This document shows, one piece after another, positions 1 to 7,072 of a DNA stretch of 11,022 nt. A program made the translations under genes and the position numbers. The notes under the pieces were generated by a model, which saw only the letters and a list, made by a program, of their open reading frames with translations, was not told where the DNA came from and did no database searches. Location: the NCBI GenBank assembly GCA_015767395.1, contig JADWMI010000027.1, positions 1-11,022 on the forward strand. Direction: 5' to 3'. The DNA is from Bacteroidota bacterium (GTDB lineage: Bacteria > Bacteroidota > Bacteroidia > Flavobacteriales > Flavobacteriaceae). Each line of letters opens with the position of its first letter. Position 1 is the stretch's first letter.

Positions 1-1084
1 GCATTTAAGTGAGTTTTATGCTTATAAATTAGATACTTTAACGGCTGTAAAATATGCCAACGATGCTTATGGTTTAGCTAAAGAAGTTGAGAACAATCGT
101 GATAAATTAGAAACCTTGTTGCTGCTTTCAAAAGTAGATAGCCAAAAGTCTAGTCAGTATTTAAAAGAATATGTTCATTTAAACGATAGTCTTCAAATTG
201 AAGAGAGAAAAGTAAGGAATAAGTTTACAAGAATCAGATTTGAAACGGATGAATATATTGAAGAAACAGAGAAATTGTCAGAGCAGAAAATACTAATTTC
301 TTTAGGTGCTTTTTTAACCATTTTAATTTTGTCCTTAGCCTATTATATTAGAGTTCAAAGGGCAAAAAATAAAGAGTTGTTATTTGATAAAGAACAGCAA
401 AAATCCAACGAAGAAATCTTTTCTTTAATGCTCAAGCAACAAGTGAAATTGGAAGAGGGACGTATGACTGAAAGACATAGAATTTCGCAAGATTTGCATG
501 ATGGGGTTTTGGGTAAGATTTTTGGAACGCGCTTAGGATTGGGTTTTTTGAATATAACGGGAGATGAAGTAACTATTGAAAAACATAAGTCATATATAGA
601 TGAACTTCAAGATATTGAAAAAGAAATTAGAACCATTTCACATGAATTAAAGAGTGATATTTTATCTTCAAAAGAAGATTTCTCTAAAATTATTGAGGAT
701 TTAATAATACAAAAGTGTAATTTAGGAGCTTTTGAATATGAGTTTATTTGTGATGCTGATTTAGATTGGAGCCGGATAAATGATGAAATAAAAATTAATT
801 ATTACCGAATTATTCAAGAAGCTTTGCAAAATATTATTAAATATGCCAATGCAAAACACGTAATAATTAATATTGAATTAGAAGATAAGAATACGTTAAA
901 TTTAAATATTAAAGATGATGGCATAGGCTTTGATATGAAAGGAAAAAGAAAAGGAATTGGACTTAAAAATATGCAATCAAGAGCAAGTAATTTAGAAGGA
1001 GATTTTAGCATTCATTCTAAAATTAATGAAGGAGGAACAAAGATCTTGGTTTCGTGTTCAATAGAAAATATTAGCAATGAGTAA
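1..1084 (+). CDS. TPR-type sensor histidine kinase, HisKA_3 class (5' end missing)
   Basis: The reading frame is open from base 2, so the gene begins outside the window; 360 C-terminal residues are present. This is the kinase half of a two-component system acting in the inner membrane. The first ~60 residues are helical and look like the end of a TPR sensor region, including a HLNDSLQ segment common at the end of such regions. A coiled coil follows, then one membrane helix (about bases 290-355), a second coiled linker and the dimerisation helix. The phospho-accepting histidine is in DLHDG (His codon 497-499). The ATP-binding domain shows an N-box (RIIQEALQNIIKYANAK), a G1 box (DDGIGFD) and a G2 box (GIGLKNM). 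The catalytic parts look intact. The stop overlaps the next start by 8 bases, so kinase and regulator are probably translationally coupled. Signal unknown. Confidence 0.93.
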   Translation, partial: HLSEFYAYKLDTLTAVKYANDAYGLAKEVENNRDKLETLLLLSKVDSQKSSQYLKEYVHLNDSLQIEERKVRNKFTRIRFETDEYIEETEKLSEQKILISLGAFLTILILSLAYYIRVQRAKNKELLFDKEQQKSNEEIFSLMLKQQVKLEEGRMTERHRISQDLHDGVLGKIFGTRLGLGFLNITGDEVTIEKHKSYIDELQDIEKEIRTISHELKSDILSSKEDFSKIIEDLIIQKCNLGAFEYEFICDADLDWSRINDEIKINYYRIIQEALQNIIKYANAKHVIINIELEDKNTLNLNIKDDGIGFDMKGKRKGIGLKNMQSRASNLEGDFSIHSKINEGGTKILVSCSIENISNE

Positions 1085-1760
1085 AATTTATAATGTATTA
1101 ATAGTTGATGATCATCCAATAATAGCGGATGCATATAAAAGTGCTTTTGAATTTATAAGCGCTGAAAATAAGGAAATTGAATTTAATATTTCAATTGTTA
1201 CCAATTGTGACGATGCCATTGAAAATATAACAGCTGCATCTAAATCTAATGGAGTTGGAATTGATATTATTTTTTTAGACATATCATTGCCACCATCAAC
1301 TGATGGAAAATATTTATCGGGTGAAGATTTAGGTATTAAAATTAAAGAGGTATTGCCTAAATGTAAAATTATTGTAGCAACAACTTTTAACGACAATTAT
1401 AGAATTCAAGTAATTCTTAGAAATGTAAACCCCGATGGGTTTTTAATTAAGAACGATATTAATAAGGATGAGTTGGTATCTTCAATAAAAACAATCATGG
1501 ATAACTCACCATATTACAGTAAATCTGTTTTAGAGTTATTCCGCAAACAATCATCTATAGATTACCAGTTAGATAAAATTGACAGACAATTGTTATATGA
1601 AATGTCAATTGGTACTAAAATGAAAGATCTTCCAAAAATAATTCCAATGTCAATGCCTGGACTTGAAAAAAGAAAAAAACAATTGAAAGAGTTGTTTAAA
1701 GTTAAGGATAACGATGATAGAGAGTTAATATTAAAAGCAAAAGAAAAAGGGTTTATTTAA
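1077..1760 (+). CDS. Response regulator, REC domain plus divergent LuxR-type HTH
   Basis: Cytoplasmic partner of the upstream kinase and likely a transcription regulator. Residues 5-140 form a receiver domain: acidic pair Asp11/Asp12, phospho-acceptor Asp68 in FLDISLPP, switch Thr102 or Thr103, and Lys125. The loop after Asp68 is longer than usual (STDGKYLSGEDLG replaces the normal short turn). Residues ~163-227 match the layout of a LuxR/FixJ helix-turn-helix (first helix IDRQLLYEMSIG, recognition region near MSMPGLEKRKKQLKELF), but the usual TxxE..IA..L..S..TV..H pattern is poorly kept. The ending DDRELILKAKEKGFI resembles a flavobacterial regulator family I recognise only by pattern. DNA binding is therefore inferred. 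The ATG start is fixed by the 8-base overlap with the kinase and by the REC domain beginning right after it. A terminator closes the unit. Confidence 0.93.
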   Translation: MSKIYNVLIVDDHPIIADAYKSAFEFISAENKEIEFNISIVTNCDDAIENITAASKSNGVGIDIIFLDISLPPSTDGKYLSGEDLGIKIKEVLPKCKIIVATTFNDNYRIQVILRNVNPDGFLIKNDINKDELVSSIKTIMDNSPYYSKSVLELFRKQSSIDYQLDKIDRQLLYEMSIGTKMKDLPKIIPMSMPGLEKRKKQLKELFKVKDNDDRELILKAKEKGFI

Positions 1761-1777
1761 ATAAACCCTTTTTCTTT
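1740..1777. terminator. Perfect 38-base palindromic terminator overlapping the regulator stop codon
   Basis: Two 19-base arms, 1740-1758 and 1759-1777, are exact reverse complements with no spacer. The arms carry AAAAAGGG and CCCTTTTT, so the hairpin has GC pairs flanked by A and T runs and could work in both directions. The left arm is also the coding sequence for the last residues of the regulator and contains most of its stop codon (1758-1760). It ends the kinase-regulator transcript. Confidence 0.85.
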
Positions 1778-1788
1778 ATATCAATGTT

Positions 1789-1816
1789 TTTGGACTTGAT
1801 ATTTTTTTTATCTTTA
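1789..1816 (+). promoter_or_regulatory. Possible hppA promoter in the 1761-1962 spacer
   Basis: TTTG at 1789-1792 and TATCTTTA at 1809-1816 resemble the Bacteroidota -33 TTTG and -7 TAnnTTTG elements. The last base is off consensus and the 16-base spacing is short. It would leave a leader of about 140 bases before hppA. The rest of the spacer is AT-rich. It also holds a 43-codon open frame at 1835-1966 that ends across the hppA start codon; nothing else is evident. Confidence 0.28.
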
Positions 1817-1962
1817 TATTCAATTTAAGACTAAATGGTGCGATTTAAAACTGAAGCTTTTCGGAATGAGAATCAATATTTTAAGAATATTACCTGTTGT
1901 TTTAAATTTTTGAAAGTACTTCTTTTTTATTCTTCAGAAACAATCTCAAATCTATTTATAAA

Positions 1963-4404
1963 ATGAAAAAAATCATTGCAATTTTAGTCGTATTTTTATT
2001 ACCCTTTGGCATTAGAGCCAGTGAAGCAGATTTAGTAATTCCCGATGCCATTAAAGAACAACAAATTCTCTATTGGGGATTTTTAATAACGCTGGCAGGT
2101 ATGTTTTTTGGGTTTTATCAATTTTTACAAGTCAAAAAAATTAGAGCACATAAATCTATGTTAGATGTGGCTCAAGTAATTTTTGAAACTTCTAAAACCT
2201 ATTTAATTGAGCAAGGAAAATTTATTTTTATTTTATTTGCTTTTATTGGGTCAGCAGTAGCCTTTTATTTTGGGTATTTATCAAAAAATCCAGAAACGGG
2301 AGAAAATTTATTCGGAGTAGCCGGTGTGCTAATGATACTTGGCTGGATGATTTTAGGAATTTTAGGCTCTTACGCCGTTGCTTGGTTTGGTATTAGAATG
2401 AATACTTTGGCAAATTCACGAATGGCTTTTGCTTCTCTTGAAAAAAAACCAATTAAATTATTAAACATACCATTAAATGCTGGAATGAGCATTGGTGTGG
2501 TATTAATTTCATTGGAGTTAATATTGATGCTGATAATTTTAATGTTTGTTCCAGGTGAATATGCAGGGGCTAGTTTTATTGGGTTTGCTATTGGAGAATC
2601 TTTAGGAGCATCAGCTTTGCGTATTGCAGGTGGAATTTTTACAAAAATCGCTGATATTGGTTCAGATTTAATGAAAGTGATTTTTAAAATAGGAGAAGAT
2701 GATCCAAGAAACCCTGGAACCATTGCCGACTGTGTTGGGGACAATGCTGGAGATTCTGTTGGTCCAACAGCTGATGGTTTTGAAACCTACGGCGTTACAG
2801 GTGTAGCACTTATTTCATTCATTCTTTTGGCAATTACAGATACTGCTTTGCAAACACAATTGCTTGTTTGGATTTTTGTAATGCGTATTTTAATGATCAT
2901 AACCTCAATTGTTGCATTTTGGATTAATGGCGCTATAAGCAAAGCCAAATTTAGTAATGTATATGAATTGGATTTTGAAGTCCCACTAACAACCTTAGTT
3001 TGGATTACTTCCATATTATCAATTGTAGTTACTTTTATTGCTAGTTATTATTTAATTGGAGATATTGGCGAAAATTTATGGATTACACTTTCAGTGATTA
3101 TTAGTGCTGGTACTCTAGGTGCTGCGTTGATTCCTGAATTCACAAAATTATTTACAAGCCCCAAATCGATTCACGTAAATGAAGTAGTAGAGGCTTCAAA
3201 AGAAGGTGGAGCTTCTCTTAATATTCTTTCGGGCTTGGTTGCAGGTAATTTTAGTGCTTTTTGGCAGGGAATGGTGTTTTTCTTCTTAATGTTTATTGCT
3301 TATTATGCTTCTACTTTTGGCTTGGGAGAGATAATGATTTATCCTTCAATTTTCGCCTTTGGTTTGGTTGCATTTGGTATGTTAGGAATGGGACCAGTTA
3401 CCATTGCTGTTGATAGTTATGGACCAGTTACTGACAATGCACAATCTATTTATGAGTTGTCTTTAATTGAAGAGAATATTGAAGAAGTCACCGTTGAAAT
3501 TGAAAGAGATTTTGGATTTACGCCAGATTTCACAAAATCTAAATACTATTTAGAAGCAAATGATGGTGCTGGAAATACATTTAAAGCAACAGCTAAGCCT
3601 GTTTTAATTGGTACTGCTGTTGTTGGAGCGACTACTATGATATTCGCGTTGATTTTAGTGATTGAACACTCTTTAGGGATTAAGCCTGAACAAATTTTAA
3701 ACTTGTTGAATCCGTATACTATTTTTGGGTTTTTATTGGGAGGAGCGGTTATTTACTGGTTCTCAGGTGCAAGTATTCAGGCTGTAACTACTGGGGCAAG
3801 TAGAGCGGTTGCTTACATAAAGGAAAATATCAATCTTGATCCAGATGCGCCTAAAAAAGCGGATGTAGAAAAATCACGAGAAGTGGTGAAAATTTGTACG
3901 CAGTATGCCCAAAAAGGGATGTTGAATATATTTATTGCTGTTTTTTCTTTTGCCTTGGCTTTTGCTTTCTTTTCTGCGCCAGCAGGGATAACCAATGATA
4001 TGAGTGAAGCCGATAAATTATTAGCAGCAGCACCTGTTTCGTTATTTATAAGTTATTTAATATCTATTGCCTTTTTTGGATTGTATCAAGCTATTTTTAT
4101 GGCAAATGCAGGTGGTGCCTGGGACAACGCTAAAAAAGTTATTGAAGTAGATATGCAAGAAAAAGGAACCGATTTACACGCCGCTGCTGTGGTTGGTGAT
4201 ACCGTTGGTGATCCATTTAAGGATACTTCTTCAGTAGCATTGAATCCAATTATTAAATTCACAACATTATTTGGATTGTTGGCCATGGAAATTGCAATTT
4301 CACCTTCGTTTAGAGATATGGCACTTTACTTTGGATTGGTGTTTTTTGTAATTGCATTGTATTTTGTGTACAGATCTTTTTATAAGATGCGTATAAAAAG
4401 TTAA
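1963..4404 (+). CDS. hppA: Ion-pumping membrane-bound pyrophosphatase
   Basis: Integral inner-membrane enzyme that hydrolyses pyrophosphate and uses the energy to export H+ or Na+. At 813 residues it is longer than typical bacterial members, which run roughly 660-770. It has a hydrophobic N-terminus (MKKIIAILVV..., possibly cleaved near residue 20) and about 16 membrane helices. Active-site motifs are present: Asp231/Asp235, EDDPRNP (245-251), IADCVGDNAGD with Asp256, Asp260 and Asp264, VDSYGPVTDNA (483-493), GGAWDNAKK (717-725) and GDTVGDPFKD (745-754). The usual D(X7)KxE signature is altered: Lys238 comes one residue early and Ile240 replaces the Glu. Lys541 in GNTFKA sits where potassium-independent enzymes carry lysine. 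Glu274 (FETYG) sits at the Na+-type gate position. Residues ~495-535 are longer than in canonical enzymes. The gene has its own unit, ending in a strong terminator. The transported ion is unresolved. Confidence 0.96.
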   Translation: MKKIIAILVVFLLPFGIRASEADLVIPDAIKEQQILYWGFLITLAGMFFGFYQFLQVKKIRAHKSMLDVAQVIFETSKTYLIEQGKFIFILFAFIGSAVAFYFGYLSKNPETGENLFGVAGVLMILGWMILGILGSYAVAWFGIRMNTLANSRMAFASLEKKPIKLLNIPLNAGMSIGVVLISLELILMLIILMFVPGEYAGASFIGFAIGESLGASALRIAGGIFTKIADIGSDLMKVIFKIGEDDPRNPGTIADCVGDNAGDSVGPTADGFETYGVTGVALISFILLAITDTALQTQLLVWIFVMRILMIITSIVAFWINGAISKAKFSNVYELDFEVPLTTLVWITSILSIVVTFIASYYLIGDIGENLWITLSVIISAGTLGAALIPEFTKLFTSPKSIHVNEVVEASKEGGASLNILSGLVAGNFSAFWQGMVFFFLMFIAYYASTFGLGEIMIYPSIFAFGLVAFGMLGMGPVTIAVDSYGPVTDNAQSIYELSLIEENIEEVTVEIERDFGFTPDFTKSKYYLEANDGAGNTFKATAKPVLIGTAVVGATTMIFALILVIEHSLGIKPEQILNLLNPYTIFGFLLGGAVIYWFSGASIQAVTTGASRAVAYIKENINLDPDAPKKADVEKSREVVKICTQYAQKGMLNIFIAVFSFALAFAFFSAPAGITNDMSEADKLLAAAPVSLFISYLISIAFFGLYQAIFMANAGGAWDNAKKVIEVDMQEKGTDLHAAAVVGDTVGDPFKDTSSVALNPIIKFTTLFGLLAMEIAISPSFRDMALYFGLVFFVIALYFVYRSFYKMRIKS

Positions 4405-4419
4405 TACATATTTTATAAT

Positions 4420-4461
4420 AAAAAAACGGGCGACTTAAATTAATAAATCGCCCGTTTTTTT
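4420..4461. terminator. Bidirectional terminator between convergent hppA and rho
   Basis: Two 14-base arms, 4420-4433 and 4448-4461, pair perfectly around a 14-base loop. The core is ACGGGCGA/TCGCCCGT, flanked by an A run on the left and a T run on the right. Either strand therefore gives a GC stem followed by U's. It sits 15 bases after the hppA stop and 16 bases from the rho stop, and serves both genes. Confidence 0.93.
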
Positions 4462-4477
4462 TATATAACTTTAATTT

Positions 4478-6241
4478 CTAACTGTTCATAGAAATTAAAA
4501 ATTCATCATTTGAAGTTGTATATTGAATTTTACCTTTTATAAATTCCATTGCTTCAACAGGATTCATATCCGCTAAATATTTTCTAAGAATCCACATACG
4601 TTGAATTGTTTTTGGGTCTAATAGTAAATCATCTCTACGCGTACTAGATTTAACCAAATCAATAGCAGGGTAAATTCTTCTATTAGAAATATTTCTTTCT
4701 AATTGAAGTTCCATATTACCAGTTCCTTTAAATTCTTCAAAAATAACTTCATCCATTTTGGATCCAGTTTCAGTCAATGCAGTAGCAATAATTGAAAGTG
4801 AACCTCCATTTTCAATATTACGTGCCGCTCCAAAAAAGCGTTTTGGTTTGTGTAATGCATTTGCATCAATACCACCCGATAATATTTTACCTGATGCTGG
4901 AGCAACTGTATTATAAGCTCTTGCTAAACGTGTAATAGAATCTAATAAGATAACTACATCGTGACCACATTCAACCAAACGTTTTGCTTTTTCTAATACA
5001 ATATTAGCAACTCTTACATGTTTTTCAGCTGGTTCGTCAAAAGTTGAAGCAACAACTTCACCTCTAACACTTCTTTGCATATCTGTAACCTCTTCAGGTC
5101 TTTCATCAATTAAAAGAATAATTTGATAAACTTCAGGATGATTTGAAGCAATTGAATTGGCAATGTCTTTCAACAACATTGTTTTACCAGTTTTAGGCTG
5201 AGAAACAATCATTCCTCTTTGGCCTTTTCCAATTGGAGAAAACAAATCCATAATTCTTGTTGATAATGTAGCACCTTTTCCTGCTAAATTAAATTTTTCT
5301 TCAGGAAATAAAGGTGTTAAATGTTCAAACGAAACACGGTCTCTAACTACATTAGGACTTAATCCGTTTATTTTTGAAACACGAATTAAAGGGAAATATT
5401 TTTCACCTTCTTTTGGTGGTCTAACCACTCCTTTTACAGTATCTCCGGTTTTTAAACCAAACAATTTCACCTGTGATTGTGATAAGTAAATATCATCAGG
5501 AGAAGAAAGGTAATTATAATCAGAAGAACGTAAAAAACCGTAACCATCAGGCATCATTTCTAACACACCTTCACTTTCAATAATTCCATCAAATTCATAA
5601 TCAGGATCTCTGTAGCGATTTCCGTTATTAGTTCTCTGTCCTTTATTGTCTTGTGACGGTTTAGGCCTGTTTTGCTGAGGTTTGTTTTTCTGATTAGGGT
5701 GTTGTGGTTTGTTTTGATGCTGTGGCTTATTTGGTTGAGGATTGTCCTTTTTCGAAACTTCGTTAGTAGGATTCTCTTTAGCTGCAGCAACATTGTCATC
5801 ACCTGATGTTTTAGCAATAGTAACTGGCTCAGCAGGTTTAGAAGTATTCTCTTTCAGATCTAAAGAAGCTTGAACTTGTTTTTTTTGATTTGCATGTACA
5901 GGTTTCTTTTGGTTGGCGTGTACAGGTTTTTTAATTTGAGGTTTTTCAACAGTTGCTGTTGTTTCAGCTTTAACCTCATTAGTCTCTTTGTTTTCAGGAG
6001 TTTCAACTACTGGAGTTTTTACAACTGGTACTTTTTTTACAAGTCGCTTACGCTTAGGCTTGTTTTCTGTGTTTGGTGTTGTAGGTTTTACAACTTTTGA
6101 AGGAGTACTTGCTTGAATATCTAAAATTAAATAGACTAAGTCTAATTTTTTTAAATGGCTATATTTTTTTGCGCCAGCCTTTTTTGCGATTTCTTGTAAT
6201 TCAACAAGCGTTTTCTCCTTTAATGCGGAAATTTCTAACAT
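4478..6241 (-). CDS. rho: Transcription termination factor Rho with long disordered insert
   Basis: Hexameric RNA-dependent ATPase that ends transcription of untranslated RNA. At 587 residues it is much longer than the ~420 of E. coli Rho. Residues 1-43 form the Rho N-terminal helical domain. Residues ~45-212 are low complexity, rich in Lys, Pro, Asn and Gln, with KKPVHANQ repeated in tandem (104-119) and NKPQ-type repeats (171-190). The RNA-binding cold-shock-like domain covers ~218-295 ([15 protein letters not shown]). The ATPase domain shows Walker A SQPKTGKT (347-354), the catalytic-Glu segment [10 protein letters not shown], Walker B VVILLDS with Asp434, the Q-loop segment [20 protein letters not shown] and [11 protein letters not shown] near the arginine finger. 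All core residues look intact. Its ATG at 6241 begins the N-terminal domain directly. It is transcribed divergently from the DUF4293 gene. Confidence 0.98.
   Translation of the reverse strand: MLEISALKEKTLVELQEIAKKAGAKKYSHLKKLDLVYLILDIQASTPSKVVKPTTPNTENKPKRKRLVKKVPVVKTPVVETPENKETNEVKAETTATVEKPQIKKPVHANQKKPVHANQKKQVQASLDLKENTSKPAEPVTIAKTSGDDNVAAAKENPTNEVSKKDNPQPNKPQHQNKPQHPNQKNKPQQNRPKPSQDNKGQRTNNGNRYRDPDYEFDGIIESEGVLEMMPDGYGFLRSSDYNYLSSPDDIYLSQSQVKLFGLKTGDTVKGVVRPPKEGEKYFPLIRVSKINGLSPNVVRDRVSFEHLTPLFPEEKFNLAGKGATLSTRIMDLFSPIGKGQRGMIVSQPKTGKTMLLKDIANSIASNHPEVYQIILLIDERPEEVTDMQRSVRGEVVASTFDEPAEKHVRVANIVLEKAKRLVECGHDVVILLDSITRLARAYNTVAPASGKILSGGIDANALHKPKRFFGAARNIENGGSLSIIATALTETGSKMDEVIFEEFKGTGNMELQLERNISNRRIYPAIDLVKSSTRRDDLLLDPKTIQRMWILRKYLADMNPVEAMEFIKGKIQYTTSNDEFLISMNS
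5867..5932 (-). repeat. In-frame tandem repeat inside rho (KKPVHANQ)
   Basis: Two 24-base units (5909-5932 and 5885-5908) each encode KKPVHANQ, followed by a decayed third unit encoding KKQVQA (5867-5884). The repeat lies in the disordered part of Rho. It is a multiple of three bases, so copy changes would not break the frame. It looks like local expansion within a charged, RNA-binding-like tail. Confidence 0.8.
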
Positions 6242-6378
6242 TATGTTAATTTGTAAAATTTGTTAATGTATAATAAATATTGTCTTACGATTATACTAAG
6301 TTTTAGAGTGTGTTAATCAAAAGAGTGATTGGTTTATTGTGATGTAGCATTTGTATACTGCTATGTAGTAGTATATTG

Positions 6379-6386
6379 CAAATATA
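6379..6386 (-). promoter_or_regulatory. Possible rho -7 promoter element
   Basis: Read on the minus strand this is TATATTTG, a full match to TAnnTTTG. No convincing -33 TTTG is seen 17-23 bases upstream. It would give rho a leader of about 130 bases, which contains an imperfect hairpin (6349-6383 overlaps the start region). In this AT-rich DNA one such match could be chance. Confidence 0.38.
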
Positions 6387-6432
6387 TAATTTTTTTTTAG
6401 ATTAGTTATCTTTATATTTTTAAAATAAAATG

Positions 6433-6440
6433 TATTTTTG
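6433..6440 (+). promoter_or_regulatory. Possible promoter of the DUF4293 gene
   Basis: TATTTTTG is a full match to the Bacteroidota -7 consensus and lies 20 bases before the ATG, which would give a very short leader. No good -33 TTTG is seen. The 6242-6459 region between the divergent genes holds no open frame of note. Confidence 0.4.
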
Positions 6441-6459
6441 CTTTTAATTAGTACAATTT

Positions 6460-6894
6460 ATGATTCAAAGAATACAAAGTGTTTATTTATTAATAGCAAC
6501 ATTACTTTCTGCTGGATTGATCTTTTTGGTTGATTTATGGAAAACGGTTGAAGGAACGCAATTTTTTGCAATGGATTCTTTTGCTTCAGGTAATAAGTTG
6601 TTAATGAGTATGTCTGCTTTATTTTTTGTTTCTGCGTTGATTACATTTATTGCGATTTTTCAATTTAAAAAAAGGCAATTACAATTTGTTTTAGGACGCT
6701 TATCAATTTTGATCAATTTTATTTTATTAGGTATATTGGTATATTTTACACAAAACTTATCTGGAGAAATGAACGTTTCTGAGAAGGGTATTGGGTTGCT
6801 TATTCCTGTTTTTACTATTGTTTTAGTGGTTTTGGCCAATAAAGCAATTAAAAAGGATGAGGAACTTGTAAAATCTGTGGATAGATTGCGATAG
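6460..6894 (+). CDS. DUF4293 family four-helix membrane protein
   Basis: A small inner-membrane protein of 144 residues. It begins MIQRIQSVYLLIA, the hallmark start of the DUF4293 family of Bacteroidota, whose function is unknown. Four membrane helices are visible at about residues 7-25, 47-67, 78-97 and 110-129. A short basic loop (QFKKRQLQ) lies between helices 2 and 3, and the C-terminal tail is charged (KKDEELVKSVDRLR). There is no catalytic motif. It is divergent from rho with a shared 218-base control region and ends in its own terminator, so it appears monocistronic. A structural or regulatory membrane role is possible, but nothing in the sequence decides this. Confidence 0.9.
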   Translation: MIQRIQSVYLLIATLLSAGLIFLVDLWKTVEGTQFFAMDSFASGNKLLMSMSALFFVSALITFIAIFQFKKRQLQFVLGRLSILINFILLGILVYFTQNLSGEMNVSEKGIGLLIPVFTIVLVVLANKAIKKDEELVKSVDRLR

Positions 6895-6923
6895 ACCTAA
6901 CATCTTAGTATATTTAGTGCGAG

Positions 6924-6957
6924 AAAAACCATTTCAATTTTTATTGAAATGGTTTTT
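6924..6957 (+). terminator. Hairpin terminator after the DUF4293 gene
   Basis: Perfect 15-base arms (6924-6938 and 6943-6957) enclose a TTTT loop. The stem contains AACCATTTCAAT and its complement and is followed by a further T. It starts 29 bases after the stop codon. The A run on the left could also let it work on the other strand. Confidence 0.88.
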
Positions 6958-7033
6958 TGTATTTTAATCATTTTATTAATAATAACTTTTAAACCAAATA
7001 GGTTAATTAATGGATTAAGTATGAATCTTTTAA

Positions 7034-7041
7034 TATATTTG
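7034..7041 (+). promoter_or_regulatory. Possible promoter of the orphan kinase gene
   Basis: TATATTTG is a full -7 consensus match, 31 bases before the ATG at 7073, in the 115-base spacer after the previous terminator. No clear -33 TTTG is present. The location directly after a terminator and before a lone gene supports it. Confidence 0.42.
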
Positions 7042-7072
7042 ACATTATTTTAACTAGACTTAAATTAATTAA

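Noticed and set aside
116..118. TTG at 116 as start of the first kinase
   Set aside because: The same frame is open back to base 2 with TPR-like helical sequence, so the gene is simply cut by the window edge.
2370..2744. 124-codon open frame on the minus strand opposite hppA
   Set aside because: It lies wholly inside the well-conserved pyrophosphatase gene and encodes a low-quality Ile/Asn/Pro-rich product without a recognisable domain; it is a shadow of the real gene.
5560..5817. 85-codon minus-strand frame overlapping rho in another frame
   Set aside because: It is a frame shadow of the biased rho insert, with no promoter or start signal of its own.
5867..5932. Short tandem repeats as a possible CRISPR-like array
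   Set aside because: Units are 24 bases, directly adjacent without spacers, and stay in frame inside rho.
5870..6100. 76-codon plus-strand frame opposite rho, rich in Phe and Cys
   Set aside because: It mirrors the Lys-rich low-complexity insert of rho (AAA/AAG read as TTT/CTT), which explains both the open frame and its odd composition.
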